NCBI GenBank assembly: GCA_902800815.1
Contig: CADCGB010000015.1
Location: 1-58,204 of the forward strand
Source of the DNA: Fibrobacter succinogenes
GTDB taxonomy: Bacteria > Fibrobacterota > Fibrobacteria > Fibrobacterales > Fibrobacteraceae
Reading direction: 5' to 3'
Length of the DNA: 58,204 bases
Under the pieces are notes generated by a model. The model had not been told where the DNA came from. It searched no databases and saw nothing but the letters and a program-made list of their open reading frames with translations. A program made the translations under genes and the position numbers. Below, piece after piece: positions 33,290-41,222 of this stretch. Every line of letters begins with the position of its first letter. Position 1 is the first letter of the stretch.

Positions 33290-34207
33290 ATGAACCAGTT
33301 CCTGAAGACAATCAAGGCAAACCTGTTCCCCTTTATCGTGTTCATGATATTGGTGTCGGCGTGTGTCTTTGGATGGTACTTCTACCACCCCTCGAGCCCG
33401 TACCACGCGCGCTATAGCTTTGTGGTGAGCTACCAGGAAATAGGTACGCTCTCGCCGGGTAACCGCGTGATTGTGCGCGGTATCGAGAAGGGCAAGATCC
33501 TCAAGGTGGACCTGACGGACGATGCCGTGTTCGTGAAGGTGGAAGTGCTCGCCGATGCGAAGATCTCGAAACATTCCGAGTTCAGGCTCATCAACGCTGG
33601 CCTCATGGGCGAGCGCGAGATGAACATCCTGACGGCAGATGACAATGACTGGGTTGCCGATGGCGATACCGTTTTTGGCGCCTACGACGACGGCATTGCG
33701 GGTGTCGGGATGGTGTTCCTGAACGCGATTGCCGACCTCGATACGATGAGGCAGATGGTGGTGGCGTTCAAGGATTCGCTTACGATCGGCAGTTCGGGCA
33801 AGAAGATGGAACGCATCGTGAAGAAGGGCAAGAACCTGGTGCGTGCGGGAGAGAACCTGATTACGGAGACGCGCAACGACGCGCAGGCGGTGCTCGACAA
33901 GGCCGAGTCCACGCTCCAGAAGGTCCGCGGCGTGATTGACGATGCTGCCTCCAAGGGGGCGGTCTCTGTCGAGAAGGGTTCTGCCATGCTTGCCCACGTA
34001 GATAGCGTGCTGGCCCAGGTGAAGGCCACCAAGGAAGAACTTGACGCGGTGGCGGCAAGGCTAGACAAGACCGACAATACGGCCGGCCTGATCGCTACGG
34101 GCAAGGGAAAGTTGGTTAAGGAATTAGACAAGATTTCGGTTGACATTGACAAGCTGACTTCCGATATAAAAAAGAGCGGTTTGAAGTTAAATGTGGATAT
34201 TTTTTAA
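33290..34207 (+). CDS. MlaD/MCE-domain lipid transport protein
   Basis: I choose the ATG at 33290; an in-frame ATG at 33272 would add six residues, and neither has a strong ribosome site. About 305 residues: an N-terminal membrane anchor (FLKTIKANLFPFIVFMILVS), an MCE domain (SPGNRVIVRGIEKGKILKVD near 55 and HSEFRLINAGLMGEREMNI near 92) and a long coiled-coil C-terminus with regular heptads. MCE proteins form rings or tubes that move phospholipids between membranes. No MlaE/MlaF partner is adjacent. Cotranscription with hprK is likely (26-base gap). Confidence 0.82.
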   Translation: MNQFLKTIKANLFPFIVFMILVSACVFGWYFYHPSSPYHARYSFVVSYQEIGTLSPGNRVIVRGIEKGKILKVDLTDDAVFVKVEVLADAKISKHSEFRLINAGLMGEREMNILTADDNDWVADGDTVFGAYDDGIAGVGMVFLNAIADLDTMRQMVVAFKDSLTIGSSGKKMERIVKKGKNLVRAGENLITETRNDAQAVLDKAESTLQKVRGVIDDAASKGAVSVEKGSAMLAHVDSVLAQVKATKEELDAVAARLDKTDNTAGLIATGKGKLVKELDKISVDIDKLTSDIKKSGLKLNVDIF

Positions 34208-34250
34208 AAAAAAATGTTCCACTTTGTAAAAAAAAAAGATATTTTCCGCA

Positions 34251-34256
34251 TATAAT
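34251..34256 (+). promoter_or_regulatory. -10 element of the dksA-like gene
   Basis: A perfect TATAAT lies 32 bases before the dksA start, preceded by long A runs (34206-34238) that may act as an UP-like element. No convincing -35 is seen at the usual distance. Confidence 0.6.
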
Positions 34257-34288
34257 GTGTTTAACGGACCCTATGAAAGGAGCGTGCC

Positions 34289-34762
34289 ATGAGTGAAAAG
34301 AAACCCGCTAAAATGAGTGATGCCGACCTGAAGTTCTTCGAGGAGATGCTCATCGAGAAACGTCGCCAGCTGGTGACGGCTCAGAGCGATTCTGAAAGGG
34401 CGAACGCTTTCCAGGGCCAGAAGAACCAGGCGGGCGACGGCAGCGATTCCGATAGCGCCGATTCCGCGACGGACTACAATACGCTCGAGACCACGTTCTC
34501 GCTCGCGGCCCGCGAAGGCAAGTACCTCGTGTACCTGGAAGAGGCCCTGAAGCGCATTCACGACGGTACGTTCGGCGTGTGCAAGGTCTGCAAGAAACTT
34601 ATCCCGAAGGCAAGGCTCATGGCTGTGCCGACGGCTACCAAGTGCGTGAACTGCAAGGAAGAGACGAAGAAGAAGGAACAGGAAAACAACCGTATGGAAA
34701 TGGCCCGACTCTTCGCCGAAGCACAGCGCAAGGAGATGCAGAAGAGGGCTGCTGGAAGGTAG
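34289..34762 (+). CDS. dksA: DksA/TraR-family RNA polymerase-binding protein
   Basis: The 157-residue protein has an N-terminal coiled coil, a tip motif DSADSA that fits the DxxDxA pattern needed for DksA action on RNA polymerase, and a zinc finger CKVCKKLIPKARLM followed by CVNC. A Lys/Glu-rich helix ends it. DksA works with ppGpp to retune transcription when growth slows. AAAGGAG precedes the ATG. It stands apart from the hprK/MCE transcript with its own TATAAT. Confidence 0.88.
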   Translation: MSEKKPAKMSDADLKFFEEMLIEKRRQLVTAQSDSERANAFQGQKNQAGDGSDSDSADSATDYNTLETTFSLAAREGKYLVYLEEALKRIHDGTFGVCKVCKKLIPKARLMAVPTATKCVNCKEETKKKEQENNRMEMARLFAEAQRKEMQKRAAGR

Positions 34763-34830
34763 TTGCTGGCTGATTGCGCGGAAAAAAATGCGCGGCAGTG
34801 ATTTTGGGTCACGAATGCGCGGCTTATGAA

Positions 34831-34866
34831 TGTCATCCCCGGCTCCGGCCGGGGATCTTTTTGTTT
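34831..34866 (+). terminator. TGTCATCC...GGATCT repeat, copy 2, acting as a terminator
   Basis: ATCCCCGGC and GCCGGGGAT form a nine-base-pair stem around TCCG, followed by CTTTTTGTTT. The unit shares its TGTCATCC and GGATCT borders with the copies at 26853 and 36371. It lies 69 bases after the dksA-like stop. Confidence 0.75.
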
Positions 34867-34928
34867 ATAGCGGATTTTTCTTTTTCGCGTGATTTTCGCG
34901 GGTCGCAAAACAGGGATTTTGGGGAAAG

Positions 34929-34968
34929 TTACGGACTAAAATCAGTGGGGCGGGTGTTTAGTCTGTAA
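34929..34968. repeat. Stem-loop repeat, copy A (TTACGGACTAAA stem)
   Basis: TTACGGACTAAA pairs with TTTAGTCTGTAA (one G-U pair) around a G-rich 16-base loop containing GTGGGGCGGG. Copy B, 158 bases on, shares the stem and the loop style. Confidence 0.75.
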
Positions 34969-35086
34969 TTTTCTAATTTGTACGTAATAAAAAATCGCAA
35001 AAATGACGTTTGCGAACACAAAATGGGGGCAAATTGGGCTAAAAGTCCCTCTCTAGGGCATAAAATCGTTTAATTTGTTTGAAAAA

Positions 35087-35124
35087 TTACGGACTAAAAT
35101 CGAGGGGGTGGGCATTTAGTCCGT
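35087..35124. repeat. Stem-loop repeat, copy B
   Basis: ACGGACTAAA pairs perfectly with TTTAGTCCGT around a G-rich loop (GAGGGGGTGGG). The stem sequence is the same as in copy A, where the partner arm differs by one base that keeps pairing as G-U. Confidence 0.75.
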
Positions 35125-35188
35125 CAAAAAGTCAAAAATAGCGTGTTTTATGAGTCGCAAACCTTAAACGGCGCATTTTTCTCTGGCT

Positions 35189-36319
35189 CTAAACTGCGCC
35201 GAAGAATGCGTCGGCGAGGGAGGCGCGGAATGCGTGGATGCGGTCGGCGCTTGCTTCGCGGTGCGGGTAGGTGAAGTCGGAAAGTAGCACGACTGCGGCG
35301 CCGGCGACGGGGTCGGCGACGATGCTCGCCCCAGTGAACCCGGTCTTCCCGAACGCATGGGGCGACACGCGCGACCCCATGAACTTGCTCTGGGCAAGTT
35401 CCCAGCCAAGGGCTGTGCAGGCGCCGTTTGCCGCACCTGCCGGCGAATCTCCCGCAGTTGAATTGCCCGCCGGCAAAAACTGTGCGGCACCTTCCCGAGT
35501 AAACGCGTTCTCGCTTACCATCTTCAATATGCCCGCGGGCGCGATGCGGGTCTCCTTGCCGGTTGTATCGATCGCCAGCCCGTCGTTCATGACCATCTTC
35601 ACGAACTTCAGCAGGTCGGGCACGCAGCTGAACATGCCTGCGCTGCCTACCGGGAATAACTTGCGCAGAACCCACGCACTCTCGTCATGAATCTCCCCGC
35701 AAATTTCGCGCCCGCGGAACTCGCATATTTCCGTCGGGGCGATTTCTTCACGAGGTATCGCATTCCAGTCGCGGGTCAGCGGGTCCCAGCCGCTGCGCGT
35801 CATGCCGAGCGGTTCAAAGAACCGCTCGCGTCCCTGCTGTTGCAGGTCCGCACCCGCGATGCGCTGCAGTATAATCCCGAGCAGCACGCTGGCCGGGTTC
35901 CCGTAGTTAAAGTCTGCTCCGGGGGCCTTTGCGAATTGGTAGGTAAATAGCGCATTCAGGATTCCTTTGGGCGGGAGCGTGCGCAAAGTCTTCATGGGCA
36001 CGCGGTAATCCAGGCTATGCGTCAGCAGGTGAAAGATGCGGATGTCTTCGCGGTAGTTTGTCTGTAGTTCGGGGATGTAGTCTATTACCCGGTCGTCAAG
36101 ATGCAACTTGCCCTCCAGAATGTAGCAGAGCGCAAGCGTGGATGTGGGGCAGACCTTCGTGAGGCTTGCAATGTCGAAAACCGTGTTTTCGGGCGTGTTG
36201 AACGCGACCAGGCGCGTGCTGCCGTCGGGCAGTATGAATCCCGCGACCGCCTTGTGGAAAACACCGGCAGATTCCGCCTGTTCCAGGAGCCTTTCAATAT
36301 TGCTTTCGTTGAATTGCAT
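35189..36319 (-). CDS. Serine hydrolase of the class C beta-lactamase / esterase family
   Basis: The 376-residue protein has the serine beta-lactamase fold motifs. DIASLTKVC near residue 50 gives SxxK, FNYGNPASVLLG near 135 gives YxN, and AFGKTGFTGASIV near 340 gives KTG. No signal peptide is visible at the N-terminus (MQFNESNIERLLEQAESAGV), so it is probably cytoplasmic. Relatives include peptidases and esterases as well as beta-lactamases; the substrate cannot be told. It is divergent from the Nudix gene across a 98-base spacer with a repeat. Confidence 0.82.
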   Translation of the reverse strand: MQFNESNIERLLEQAESAGVFHKAVAGFILPDGSTRLVAFNTPENTVFDIASLTKVCPTSTLALCYILEGKLHLDDRVIDYIPELQTNYREDIRIFHLLTHSLDYRVPMKTLRTLPPKGILNALFTYQFAKAPGADFNYGNPASVLLGIILQRIAGADLQQQGRERFFEPLGMTRSGWDPLTRDWNAIPREEIAPTEICEFRGREICGEIHDESAWVLRKLFPVGSAGMFSCVPDLLKFVKMVMNDGLAIDTTGKETRIAPAGILKMVSENAFTREGAAQFLPAGNSTAGDSPAGAANGACTALGWELAQSKFMGSRVSPHAFGKTGFTGASIVADPVAGAAVVLLSDFTYPHREASADRIHAFRASLADAFFGAV

Positions 36320-36370
36320 AGGGACCTCTTGCTAGAATAATAGCAAACTTGCTTATCTCGCACGCCCTAT

Positions 36371-36398
36371 TGTCATCCCCGCGCAGGCGGGGATCTTC
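36371..36398. repeat. TGTCATCC...GGATCT repeat, copy 3
   Basis: ATCCCCGC and GCGGGGAT form an eight-base-pair stem around GCAG, bordered by TGTC and CTTC. It lies in the divergent spacer between the serine hydrolase and Nudix genes, so here it is not a simple terminator. Confidence 0.7.
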
Positions 36399-36417
36399 AT
36401 TTATTATCTTATACCGT

Positions 36418-36957
36418 ATGGCAGAAGAGCAGATTGACATCCTGAACGCCGACGGCACCCCCGCGGGTTATTCCTGCGGGCGTACGCGCGTGCATGCGGA
36501 AGGCCTGTGGCACCGCACGGTACATATCTGGGCGTTCAACCGCGAAGGGAAAATTCTTTTCCAGTTGCGGGCCCGCGTGAAGGAAAATAACCCCGGGCTT
36601 CTGGACACGAGCTGCGCGGGGCATATCTCTGCGGGTGATACCAGCGTGAACGCCGCCGTGCGCGAACTGCGCGAGGAACTGGGCGTGCGTAAGAGTTCGC
36701 GCGACCTTGAATACCTATTCGAGGCGACACACGAAAGTGTGCTCAACGGCGGCAGCTACCTGGACAACGAATACTACGACGTTTACAGGACTACCCTCAC
36801 GGACGAGGAGGCTGCATCCCTCGTGCCGCAACCCGGCGAGGTCGACGATTTTGTCTGGATGACCCGCGATGAATTTTTCGCGAAGCGCAAGCTGCACCCC
36901 GAAAAGTTCGTGGATCACCCGAAGGATTACCAGTGGCTCATGGAGAACGCAAAATGA
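36418..36957 (+). CDS. Nudix hydrolase, isopentenyl-diphosphate-isomerase-like subgroup
   Basis: The start at 36418 (MAEEQIDILN) is preferred because the frame upstream covers the repeat element. The 179-residue protein has the Nudix box GHISAGDTSVNAAVRELREE with L-G-V after it. The usual first Glu is Asp, while the REUxEE core is intact. HRTVHIWAFNREGKILFQLR before the box matches YfcD/IPP-isomerase-type Nudix proteins. It would cleave a nucleoside-diphosphate-linked substrate; the substrate is unknown. Its stop overlaps the patatin start (ATGA). Confidence 0.85.
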   Translation: MAEEQIDILNADGTPAGYSCGRTRVHAEGLWHRTVHIWAFNREGKILFQLRARVKENNPGLLDTSCAGHISAGDTSVNAAVRELREELGVRKSSRDLEYLFEATHESVLNGGSYLDNEYYDVYRTTLTDEEAASLVPQPGEVDDFVWMTRDEFFAKRKLHPEKFVDHPKDYQWLMENAK

Positions 36958-37823
36958 CGATGTACAGGAATGCGGCCCTCGTGCTGGAAGGCGGCGGAAT
37001 GCGAGGCGCCTACTTGTCGGGAGTACTTGACGTGATGCACGATAACGGGCTCAAGTTCGGCGGCTACGCGGGGACATCCGCGGGCGCGACGCACCTTTGC
37101 AGCTACCTCTCGGAACAGCGCGAAAGGAACAGGCGCATCGATGTCGTCCATTCGGCGAGCAAGCGCTACATGGGCTGGGGTAACCTCATCCGCACCGGCG
37201 AGTTTTTCGAAGTCGATTATTGCTATAAACAGATTCCCTACGTGATTGATCCGTTCGATTTCGAGAAGTTCCGCGAGAATGCGGCGCAGTCCGAATTCTA
37301 TGCGGCTGCATCGAACCTAGAAACGGGCGAGGCGGCCTACCTGCTGACCCGCGACCTCGACACGCCCGAAGGCATGGACAGGATCAGAGCATCGGCCTCG
37401 CTCCCGCTGATGAGTCATATCGTAGAAGTTGATGGCATGAAGCTCTTGGACGGCGGTGTCGCCGACAGTATCCCGTTCGAGATCATGGCCAAGAAGGGTT
37501 TTGAAAAGCAGGTCGTCATCGTGACGCAGCCCGAGGGCTATGTGAAAAAGCCGAACTCGCTGGTTCCGCTCTTCAAGCTCATCTACCGCAAGTACCCGAA
37601 GTTTATCGAGGCGGTAAGGACGCGCCATATACGCTATAACGAGTGCCTAAGGACTTTGGAGGAGTGGTGCGATCGCGGGACTGCGTTCAGGATTCGCCCG
37701 AGCGAAAGTTTTGATATCTCGCGCCTCGAGAAGGACAAGTCCAAGCTCGCGCGCCTCTACGATTTGGGCGTGAAGGACATGACCGCCCTCATGCCGGAAC
37801 TGAAGGATTTTTTGGAGGAATAG
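36954..37823 (+). CDS. Patatin-like phospholipase, RssA-type
   Basis: About 289 residues from the ATG that overlaps the Nudix stop. The oxyanion loop LVLEGGGMRGAYLSGVL, the nucleophile elbow GTSAG (GxSxG, near residue 40) and the catalytic Asp in LLDGGVAD near 165 are all present. The length and the late ARLYDLGVKD helix fit the bacterial YjjU/RssA group of predicted lysophospholipases. It is translationally coupled to the Nudix gene and followed three bases later by a DUF1653 gene. Confidence 0.88.
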   Translation: MTMYRNAALVLEGGGMRGAYLSGVLDVMHDNGLKFGGYAGTSAGATHLCSYLSEQRERNRRIDVVHSASKRYMGWGNLIRTGEFFEVDYCYKQIPYVIDPFDFEKFRENAAQSEFYAAASNLETGEAAYLLTRDLDTPEGMDRIRASASLPLMSHIVEVDGMKLLDGGVADSIPFEIMAKKGFEKQVVIVTQPEGYVKKPNSLVPLFKLIYRKYPKFIEAVRTRHIRYNECLRTLEEWCDRGTAFRIRPSESFDISRLEKDKSKLARLYDLGVKDMTALMPELKDFLEE

Positions 37824-37826
37824 GAC

Positions 37827-38066
37827 GTGTCGAAGGCAATAAACGGTCACAAGTACCGCCATTACAAGAAGGCGACGATGGTCTATACCGTCGTCGAGTC
37901 GAACGTTCTGGACTGCGAGTCAGTTGAACCCGTCGTAGTGTACCGCAGCGAGTACGAGACTCCCGACCACCCGAAGGGAACGCTCTGGGTGCGCTCCCGT
38001 AAGGATTTCGAGAGCCGCGTGATGCTCCCCGATGGCGTCGAGATGGACCGCTTCACGGAAATTTAG
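37827..38066 (+). CDS. DUF1653 domain protein
   Basis: This 79-residue protein begins at GTG 37827 with GGAGG upstream. HKYRHYKKATMVYTVVE, then VVVYRSEYE, TLWVRSRKDF and DRFTEI match the short DUF1653 family of unknown function, proteins that adopt a small beta-barrel. It is the last gene of the Nudix-patatin-DUF1653 run. Confidence 0.85.
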   Translation: MSKAINGHKYRHYKKATMVYTVVESNVLDCESVEPVVVYRSEYETPDHPKGTLWVRSRKDFESRVMLPDGVEMDRFTEI

Positions 38067-38100
38067 CGGGGCAATCTAAATTTAAGGAAAGGAGGAACAA

Positions 38101-39132
38101 ATGAATTTCAAAAAGTTTTCTGCTGCCTTTGCGGCACTTGCATTCGGGCTTGCGCTTGTCGCCTGTGATGACAGTTCCAGCGGGCCTTCGCCTGAGCCGG
38201 GTTCCAGCGAGTCTCAGGGCCCGGCAGGCCCTTCCGACAATCCGCTTCCCGGTTCCAGCGGTTCCGGCGACCCGCAACTTTCTTCTGCAGACGGAAGTTC
38301 CGCGGCATCGCCTGCGAGTTCCGCGACGCTCCCCGCAAGTTCTGCCGCGAAGGAATGCTTCACGGATGGCATGGCGAACATTACCGTGCGCAATATGGAG
38401 CGTTCGGAGATTAGATGCCCGAATACCTACACGATATACGATTACGACTTGCAAATTCTCTACAAGTGCTTAGGCGATGCGCTTATCGAAATCGACATGG
38501 CTCCTTGCGTAAGCAACGTCCCCGAATCCAGTTCATCTGCCGTCACGCCGAAATCGAGTGGCGGCGAGACAGGCGTGTCCAGTAGCGGAACTTCTGCAGA
38601 ATACGGCACGCTCCTGGATTCCCGCGACGGCAAGAGCTACAAGACCATCGTTATCGGCGGCAAGACCTGGATGGCTGAGAACTTGAACTTTGCGACGGAT
38701 TCCAGCTTCTGCTACGACGACACTCCTGCGAACTGCACGAAGTATGGCCGCCTCTACCAGGAATCCGATGCTGTGAAGGCATGTCCCGAAGGCTGGCGCA
38801 TTCCGACTGCAGACGACTGGATGGAACTGCGCAATACTGCGGAATCCGAATGGTCGAACGACCTGAGGTCTATCCTTGAAGATGAGGAAACCTGGGAAAT
38901 CAATCCCATGATAGACCCCGTGCCCATGAACCTCATCGGGTTTGCCGCCCGCGCGGGAGGTTACCGCGCCAAGACCGGACAGTACGACGGTGAAGGTACC
39001 AAGGCCTACTTCTGGGGTGAAAGTAATATGAACTATTACGCATGGATTCTCTCGAAGCAGTATGAGTTGGACAAGGAATCGATAATGCGCGGATACTTCG
39101 CCTATTCTGTACGCTGCATACAGACAAACTAA
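38101..39132 (+). CDS. Fibrobacter major paralogous (FISUMP) domain lipoprotein
   Basis: The 343-residue protein has a lipoprotein signal (FAALAFGLALVACDDS, lipid on the Cys), a Ser/Pro/Gly-rich linker of about 60 residues, a short Cys-containing module, a second Ser-rich linker, and the paralogous domain. The domain carries DGKSYKTIVIGGKTWMAENL near residue 176, CPEGWRIPTADDWMELR near 230, FAARAGGYR near 280 and YFAYSVRCIQ at the end. This family is expanded in Fibrobacter succinogenes and is exposed at the surface; its role is unknown. AAAGGAGGA before the ATG is strong. Confidence 0.92.
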   Translation: MNFKKFSAAFAALAFGLALVACDDSSSGPSPEPGSSESQGPAGPSDNPLPGSSGSGDPQLSSADGSSAASPASSATLPASSAAKECFTDGMANITVRNMERSEIRCPNTYTIYDYDLQILYKCLGDALIEIDMAPCVSNVPESSSSAVTPKSSGGETGVSSSGTSAEYGTLLDSRDGKSYKTIVIGGKTWMAENLNFATDSSFCYDDTPANCTKYGRLYQESDAVKACPEGWRIPTADDWMELRNTAESEWSNDLRSILEDEETWEINPMIDPVPMNLIGFAARAGGYRAKTGQYDGEGTKAYFWGESNMNYYAWILSKQYELDKESIMRGYFAYSVRCIQTN

Positions 39133-39152
39133 TTTCAAGAATCAGGGCTATC

Positions 39153-39500
39153 ATGAATCTGGAAGAAGAACGCTTTCGTGAACTGCAGCGCAAGGACATG
39201 GAACATGATGCGCGTCTGGATCAGCAGGCAGAAAAGGACGAGGAGCATGATGCCCGCATAGATGCACTGTACAGCAAGGAACACGAGCAGGAATTCAAGC
39301 TGAAGGCTCGTGTGGCGAAGGATGCGGAACACGATTTCCGCTTGAACTGCGTGGATTCCAAGAATGACGAACAGGATTCGGAACTGCGTCGCCAGCGCGT
39401 GAAGGACAACGAGCATGACTCGCGCCTTGCGTACCTGGAAAATCTCTGTGCTGATTTGCTTGCCCGCGTCGAGGCCCTGGAAGCCAAGCAGAAAAACTAA
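39153..39500 (+). CDS. Coiled-coil protein built of six 14-residue repeats
   Basis: The 115-residue protein consists mainly of a 14-residue unit, consensus KDxEHDxRLxxxxx, repeated six times between residues 13 and 96: KDMEHDARL, KDEEHDARI, KEHEQEFKL, KDAEHDFRL, KNDEQDSEL and KDNEHDSRL. A leucine-zipper-like end (YLENLCADLLARVEALEAKQ) follows. The unit is two heptads, so a long charged coiled coil is predicted. No function is known. It sits between the lipoprotein gene (20 bases) and the stop of the convergent transporter gene, with no spacer. Confidence 0.75.
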   Translation: MNLEEERFRELQRKDMEHDARLDQQAEKDEEHDARIDALYSKEHEQEFKLKARVAKDAEHDFRLNCVDSKNDEQDSELRRQRVKDNEHDSRLAYLENLCADLLARVEALEAKQKN

Positions 39501-40412
39501 TTATTTCCGTTTCATCTCTGCCATGACCATGCCCGCGACAATCGCTGCCGCACCCGCGATGGCGACGGCCGTGATATGCTCGCCCAGCGCGATGACTGCC
39601 GTAATGATGGTGACGAGCGGGATGGCGTAGATGTAGTTGCTCGCGAGAACCGTGCCGAGCTGCTTCAGCACCTTGTTCCAGATAAGGTAACCGAACATCG
39701 ACGAGAATACCGTAAGGCACAGGAAGTTGAGTGCTACCACCGGCTCCGTGAAGTTTTGCCACGGGATATCGAGTGCCTTCGACGTGTTGCCGCCCGCTTC
39801 TATAAACAGTGCGGGAATCGACGTGAGCGTTCCATAGAAGAACATCTTGCGCGTGATGAACAGCGAGTTGTACTTGCCGTTGAGTTGCCGCACCACTAGG
39901 GAGTAGACAGCCCACATGATTGCTGAGGTAAATGCGAGCAGGTCGCCGACAGGCGAAAGCTTCAGGATGAACTTCCCGTTCAGAACCACGAGCACCATCC
40001 CGACAAACGTAATCAGGCAACCGAGAATCTGTCGCTTGCCGAGGCGCTCGCTCTTGTAGAGGATGCCGCCGAAAATCATGGTGAGTAGCGGGTTCGTGCA
40101 CACGATGAGCGACACGTTGCTCGAGGGCGAAAGCGTGAGGGCTGTGTTCTCTGCCCAAAAGTAAAGCGTGCAGCCCGTGATTCCGCTGATGAACAGGATG
40201 AGCTCGTGTTTCCAGTTTGTACAGCGGAACTGTTTATGGTTTATCGCAAGGAGCAGCAGGTAGGTGACCGCGAACCGCAGCGTAAAAATCTGCACTGCGG
40301 TAAAGCCGTGATTCAGGAGCACCTTCGTGCTCACGAAACTTGTGCCCCAGAACGCAATCGTCGCGATGGCGAGGATATGCCAGAAGGCGAGGCTGTTGCG
40401 CGCGGGAATCAT
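39501..40412 (-). CDS. EamA/DMT-family transporter
   Basis: The ATG at 40412 gives 303 residues; a TTG at 40421 is in frame. Ten hydrophobic segments are arranged as two EamA repeats. The first begins LAIATIAFWGTSFVSTKVLL and the second near VGDLLAFTSAIMWAVYSLV. The late YAIPLVTIITAVIALGE motif is typical of drug/metabolite transporters. Substrate unknown. The stop codon abuts that of the convergent coiled-coil gene. Confidence 0.88.
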   Translation of the reverse strand: MIPARNSLAFWHILAIATIAFWGTSFVSTKVLLNHGFTAVQIFTLRFAVTYLLLLAINHKQFRCTNWKHELILFISGITGCTLYFWAENTALTLSPSSNVSLIVCTNPLLTMIFGGILYKSERLGKRQILGCLITFVGMVLVVLNGKFILKLSPVGDLLAFTSAIMWAVYSLVVRQLNGKYNSLFITRKMFFYGTLTSIPALFIEAGGNTSKALDIPWQNFTEPVVALNFLCLTVFSSMFGYLIWNKVLKQLGTVLASNYIYAIPLVTIITAVIALGEHITAVAIAGAAAIVAGMVMAEMKRK

Positions 40413-40445
40413 CGCGCACAAAGATAGAAAAAAGGGGCTAGCGTA

Positions 40446-40627
40446 TCACGTTCCGAAAAGATCGGCGTGTGTTCCTGTATCTACCAGTGTCAATGTGAGA
40501 ATGCAAGCACTTCATCATTACGGAGTTTTTCGACAACGTCCTTGAGTTCTTGTATCGGGAGTCCTCTCTTTTTACAAAGTTTGTAAGACTTCTTGAATTT
40601 GTTAGTCCAAATAACTTCGTAAATCAT
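40446..40627 (-). pseudogene. YafQ-type toxin with central deletion
   Basis: Minus-strand ATG at 40627 overlaps the antitoxin stop (ATGA). The frame reads MIYEVIWTNKFKKSYKLCKK and on to residue 46, typical of a YafQ/RelE-family toxin, then stops at 40490. In another frame the expected C-terminus appears directly after (LVDTGTHADLF, stop at 40446). About 30 central residues, which hold the catalytic His/Arg, are lost, so the toxin should be inactive. Confidence 0.8.
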
Positions 40628-40896
40628 TTATCGAGATCCGCCCACATTTCGTCCATATCCGTGTAACGTTTTGTGTTCGGATTGGCTTCCAGTTGTTTTG
40701 CTTCCTCAATCGCGTCCATCAGTTCCTTGGAATACTGCGGGTACTCCACTTTGAAAGGGAGTCCACGGTGCAGCACGACCTGCTTCAGGAACATGGAGAC
40801 CGCCTGCGACATGGAAAGGCCCAGCCCCTCCAGGAGTTTGGTCGCCTGGTCGTTGAGTTCGGAATCAATACGGAAGTTCTTTGCAACGGTACTCAT
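40624..40896 (-). CDS. RelB/DinJ-family antitoxin
   Basis: From the ATG at 40896 the 90-residue protein reads as a RelB/DinJ antitoxin. A ribbon-helix-helix (NFRIDSELNDQATKLLEGLG and LSMSQAVSMFLKQVV) is followed by a linker and an acidic toxin-binding tail (MDEMWADLDK). It probably still represses its own promoter. Its partner toxin downstream is broken by an internal deletion, leaving the antitoxin alone. Confidence 0.85.
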   Translation of the reverse strand: MSTVAKNFRIDSELNDQATKLLEGLGLSMSQAVSMFLKQVVLHRGLPFKVEYPQYSKELMDAIEEAKQLEANPNTKRYTDMDEMWADLDK

Positions 40897-40903
40897 ACCG
40901 CTA

Positions 40904-40932
40904 AATATACCTCTATTTGCAAGTATATGCAA
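40904..40932 (-). promoter_or_regulatory. Promoter and likely operator of the RelB/DinJ gene
   Basis: On the minus strand TTGCAT (40927-40932) and TATATT (40904-40909) are 17 bases apart. CTTGCA occurs twice, spaced by four bases, overlapping the -35. It also forms an inverted repeat TTGCA/TGCAA, a plausible ribbon-helix-helix operator. Confidence 0.6.
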
Positions 40933-41090
40933 GTGTTTGCTTGTGATTTCTGTCATTTTAGTGCTCCATTTTGGTTATTAAACAAAAAAGACCGCCCCGC
41001 TCGCGCGGAATGCGATCTTCTAATACCACCGTTTCTGGTGTTGAAGACAATGTACAAAATGAGAAGCCAAAAAGCAAGCAGTAGAATGTT

Positions 41091-41108
41091 TATGCAAATA
41101 TTTGCATA
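41091..41108. promoter_or_regulatory. Perfect 18-base palindrome just upstream of the metY promoter
   Basis: TATGCAAATATTTGCATA reads the same on both strands and ends six bases before the -35 box at 41115. It is a good candidate binding site for a dimeric regulator. The 150 bases before it, back to the RelB promoter, hold no supported gene. Confidence 0.5.
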
Positions 41109-41114
41109 AATGCA

Positions 41115-41142
41115 TTGACAAGGTATAGTCTTTTTCTATATT
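41115..41142 (+). promoter_or_regulatory. Sigma-70-type promoter of metY
   Basis: TTGACA (41115-41120) and TATATT (41137-41142) are 16 bases apart. A leader of about 70 bases follows before metY; I saw no known S-box-type riboswitch motif in it. Confidence 0.75.
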
Positions 41143-41222
41143 TACCTACATAACAAATAGGTTAGGCGACCCCGTGTCGACGACTATCTATATTTGAATG
41201 CGTAATTAAACAAGAGGCAAAA

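Larger units (their letters stand above)
34763..35188. other. Intergenic region with a repeat/terminator and twin stem-loops
   Basis: This 426-base gap has no supported gene. It holds a TGTCATCC-type repeat that can end dksA transcription (34831-34866) and two related stem-loops at 34929-34968 and 35087-35124, described separately. A small CCCT-CTCT-AGGG hairpin lies between them near 35047. The rest is A/T-rich, with no clear promoter for either neighbour. Confidence 0.6.

Noticed and set aside
41143..41222. A methionine/SAM riboswitch in the metY leader
   Set aside because: The leader is only about 80 bases and shows none of the conserved core segments I would expect for a SAM-I class element.
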